This document shows, one piece after another, positions 20,181 through 21,728 of a DNA stretch of 21,728 nucleotides. The position numbers were made by a program, and so were the translations under genes. Numbering within the stretch: position 1 is the stretch's first letter; every line of letters starts with the position of its first letter. Location: contig DLAA01000048.1 in assembly GCA_002493835.1 (NCBI GenBank), forward strand, positions 2,069 to 23,796, in the 5' to 3' direction. The notes under the pieces are model-generated. The model worked only from the letters and a program-made list of their open reading frames with translations, searched no databases and was not told the DNA's origin. Origin of the DNA: Lachnospiraceae bacterium UBA7060 (GTDB lineage Bacteria > Bacillota > Clostridia > Lachnospirales > Lachnospiraceae).

Positions 20181-20573
20181 ATGGCTGAAAACAATTTTAG
20201 CGGTGTGGTTGAGTCTCTGATGAAAGGAATGAATGCCGTAATCGGAACCAAGACTGTGGTGGGGGATGCGACTCAGGTCGGGGATACCATTATCCTGCCT
20301 TTGGTGGATGTGAGCTTTGGCGTCGGTGCCGGTGCAGGTGCCGGGGATAAAAAAGATGGCGGAGGCGGAGGCTTTTCTGCGAAGATGACTCCAAGCGCAG
20401 TGCTGGTAATCAAAAACGGCTCCACCAAACTTGTCAATATTAAGAATCAGGATGCGGTGACTAAGGTGCTTGATCTGATTCCCGATATTGTGGAGAAATT
20501 TACATCTCCCAAAGAAGAGATGTTAGAGGATGATACGGCTGTGGATATCGCCTTTCCGGAAGAAAATAAATAA
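20181..20573 (+). CDS. gerW: GerW family sporulation protein (YtfJ-like)
   Basis: 130 aa. The N-terminal motif S-L-M-K-G-M-N-A-V-I-G is followed by V-V-G-D-A-T-Q-V-G-D-T-I-I-L-P-L-V-D-V-S-F-G. A Gly/Ala-rich loop (48-64) comes next, then T-P-S-A-V-L-V-I. This is the GerW family; the B. subtilis member is made during sporulation and is needed for normal spore germination. GGAGG sits 8 nt upstream and spans the end of the DUF2953 gene, with zero intergenic bases, so the two are translationally coupled. No signal peptide is seen. The C-terminus is an acidic tail. Confidence 0.92.
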   Translation: MAENNFSGVVESLMKGMNAVIGTKTVVGDATQVGDTIILPLVDVSFGVGAGAGAGDKKDGGGGGFSAKMTPSAVLVIKNGSTKLVNIKNQDAVTKVLDLIPDIVEKFTSPKEEMLEDDTAVDIAFPEENK

Positions 20574-20635
20574 TTATGCAGCACATTTGCAGATTTTGCA
20601 CATATAGTATCGTAAGAGCATAAGCAGGAGTGCCT

Positions 20636-20773
20636 ATGAAAAAAATGATCGGGTTTGTGGCAATTTGTGTCGCAGCCGGCATGTTGATCATGCTTTTTCT
20701 GGTAAATCGTTTTCTTGGATTATTATTGATTGTGCTGCTTTTGCTGATCGGTTATAGTTTTTTTTGTTGTTGA
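20636..20773 (+). CDS. Small two-helix membrane protein, 45 aa
   Basis: A short reading frame with AGGAG 5 nt before the ATG. It begins M-K-K-M-I-G-F-V-A-I. Two hydrophobic segments (about 5-22 and 26-43) are separated by N-R-F, and it ends in F-F-C-C. The pattern of two helices, a short polar turn and a terminal Cys pair matches small conserved proteins I recall in Lachnospiraceae, function unknown. It lies 62 nt after the gerW-like gene and 55 nt before the J-domain gene, all on one strand, so it is probably in that operon. It is short enough to be missed by automatic calling. Confidence 0.75.
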   Translation: MKKMIGFVAICVAAGMLIMLFLVNRFLGLLLIVLLLLIGYSFFCC

Positions 20774-20828
20774 TTTTGCCGGCAGTGTTGTTTTCGGATA
20801 CTGCAAACAGAAGGATAAGAGGATTACA

Positions 20829-21380
20829 ATGGATAACATCGAAGAAATTCTTTCCTCCAGCTCAGTGCAGGAGAGTGCTCTGTTGGAATTAAAGTCATGG
20901 CTTTTTCGGGAAAACATCAGGCTGATGACAGCAGCAGCTGAGCTGGAGGAAAAGCAGGAGAAATTTGAACAGGAGAAAAATCAGTTTAAGGAGGAGATGA
21001 AAAATTTAAACCGCAGGATGGATGCTCAGCGCAGCCAGATCAAAAAAGATAACGAGCTTGTTGAGGAACGGCTTGAAATTATAAAGGATGGCTTTCGTAA
21101 GCTGGATATGGACCGCAGAAGACTTGAAAAGGAGTGGGCCAGGCTTGCCGCAGAGAAAGAGCTTATGGAAGAGAGGGGTTATTATGATTATAACAGCTGC
21201 CCGGATACCAGTATTCTTTTTCATGGCGTAAAAAATCCTCTGACACTCAAAAAGCGTTACAAAGATCTGACGAAAATTTTTCATCCGGACAATGTGGCAG
21301 GAGATACGCAGATGCTTCAGAGAATCAATAGAGAATATGATAAATTAAAGAAAGAGTATGAAAAATATAGACAGGCTTAA
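20829..21380 (+). CDS. Coiled-coil protein with C-terminal J-domain
   Basis: A 183-aa protein. Residues about 30-115 form a long, highly charged coiled coil (E-L-E-E-K-Q-E-K-F-E-Q-E-K-N). The C-terminal 50 residues are a DnaJ-type J-domain: K-K-R-Y-K-D-L-T-K-I-F-H152-P-D154, then I-N-R-E-Y-D-K-L. The HPD motif is what stimulates DnaK ATPase in J-proteins. It lacks the Gly/Phe, zinc-finger and substrate domains of DnaJ, so it is a class III J-protein that would bring DnaK to a specific partner bound by the coiled coil. AGAGGA lies 5 nt before the ATG. It is the last gene of the plus-strand run. Confidence 0.85.
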   Translation: MDNIEEILSSSSVQESALLELKSWLFRENIRLMTAAAELEEKQEKFEQEKNQFKEEMKNLNRRMDAQRSQIKKDNELVEERLEIIKDGFRKLDMDRRRLEKEWARLAAEKELMEERGYYDYNSCPDTSILFHGVKNPLTLKKRYKDLTKIFHPDNVAGDTQMLQRINREYDKLKKEYEKYRQA

Positions 21381-21416
21381 CGCAAATCTATATATGCACT
21401 CTTTATCCTGATTTGA

Positions 21417-21435
21417 GCCACAGCTTCGCTGTGGC
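21417..21435 (+). terminator. Hairpin after the J-domain gene
   Basis: GCCACAGC, TTC, GCTGTGGC: a perfect 8-bp stem 36 nt after the stop. The downstream sequence ATATTGGTTT is only moderately U-rich. Confidence 0.55.
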
Positions 21436-21455
21436 ATATTGGTTTGTGTGAAATA

Positions 21456-21487
21456 AAAAGAGGGTGACCAAATGAGTCAACCCTCTT
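21456..21487 (-). terminator. Intrinsic terminator for rpmB
   Basis: On the minus strand AGAGGGT/ACCCTCT pairs around an interior loop plus inner GAC/GTC pairs, followed immediately by TTTTTATTT. It lies 63 nt after the rpmB stop. On the plus strand the tail is TCTGCTTTTC, so it may also stop the J-domain transcript. Confidence 0.8.
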
Positions 21488-21549
21488 CTGCTTTTCTACC
21501 TGTTCACATCTGCTTTTTGCCTTCAGCCGCATATTTATAAGAGAAATTC

Positions 21550-21728
21550 TTATGCGCGCTCTACCATGCCGGATCTAAGGCATCGTGTACATACATGAAG
21601 CTTCTTGTTTGCGCCATTCACCTTGCACTTTACGTTCTGAATATTGGAATTCCAGATTCTGTTTGATCTTCTATGAGAATGGCTGACATTGTTTCCAAAA
21701 TGAGCGCCTTTACCACAAATATCACATT
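21550..21728 (-). CDS. rpmB: 50S ribosomal protein L28 (5' end outside window)
   Basis: The minus strand from base 1728 of the last kilobase reads (AA)-C-D-I-C-G-K-G-A-H-F-G-N-N-V-S-H-S-H-R and ends C-L-R-S-G-M-V-E-R-A. This is L28 lacking only its first few residues, probably M-A-K, which fall outside the window. The two C-x2-C pairs (C-D-I-C and C-T-R-C) show the zinc-binding C+ paralogue. It is a small structural protein of the large ribosomal subunit. It converges with the J-domain gene; a good terminator follows. Confidence 0.97.
   Translation of the reverse strand, partial: CDICGKGAHFGNNVSHSHRRSNRIWNSNIQNVKCKVNGANKKLHVCTRCLRSGMVERA

Overview
The window looks like the chromosome of a spore-forming, low-to-mid GC Firmicute, most likely Clostridia of the Lachnospiraceae type. 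The reasons are strong AGGAG-type ribosome binding sites, a GerW-type sporulation protein next to a DUF2953 protein, a DUF6472-like small Cys protein, a high-cysteine mini-protein of the kind found in Lachnospiraceae, and candidate sporulation-sigma promoters. No phage, IS element, CRISPR array, tRNA or rRNA was seen. No stretch above 300 bases lacks a gene.

Layout. 1-882 is the 3' end of leuS (+). 917-2318 (-) holds a possible sporulation block: a 91-aa and a 185-aa protein of unknown function behind a sigma-E-like promoter, then a 75-aa Cys-rich repeat protein behind a possible sigma-K-like promoter, separated by three inverted repeats. 2539-4342 (+) is a NusG-domain-II protein, a Gx-family membrane protein and ruvA. 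4396-8065 (+) is a heterodimeric ABC exporter pair. 8062-10347 (-) is a DUF1538 membrane protein followed by a tandem PII-like protein. 10510-12100 (+) is ruvB and zapA. 12159-17226 (+) is a U32 family protein, a SEDS glycosyltransferase and its class B PBP, the last two overlapping by 89 nt. 17261-18322 (-) is an HD-GYP-like protein whose HD dyad reads YD. 18545-21380 (+) is a row of small and sporulation-linked genes: DUF6472-like, a 113-aa unknown, DUF2953, gerW-like, a 45-aa membrane protein and a coiled-coil J-domain protein. The window ends in rpmB (-), cut at its 5' end.

How genes work together. RuvA and RuvB form the Holliday-junction branch-migration motor but are separated here by about 6 kb carrying the ABC pair and the DUF1538/PII unit. 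The ABC pair has one degenerate and one consensus catalytic site, as in TM287/288-type exporters. The SEDS protein and PBP should form one peptidoglycan polymerase/cross-linker pair, and ZapA is an FtsZ-ring factor. The DUF1538 and tandem-PII genes look like a membrane carrier with its own PII-type sensor. This is the least characterised unit in the window and the best candidate for an undescribed system.
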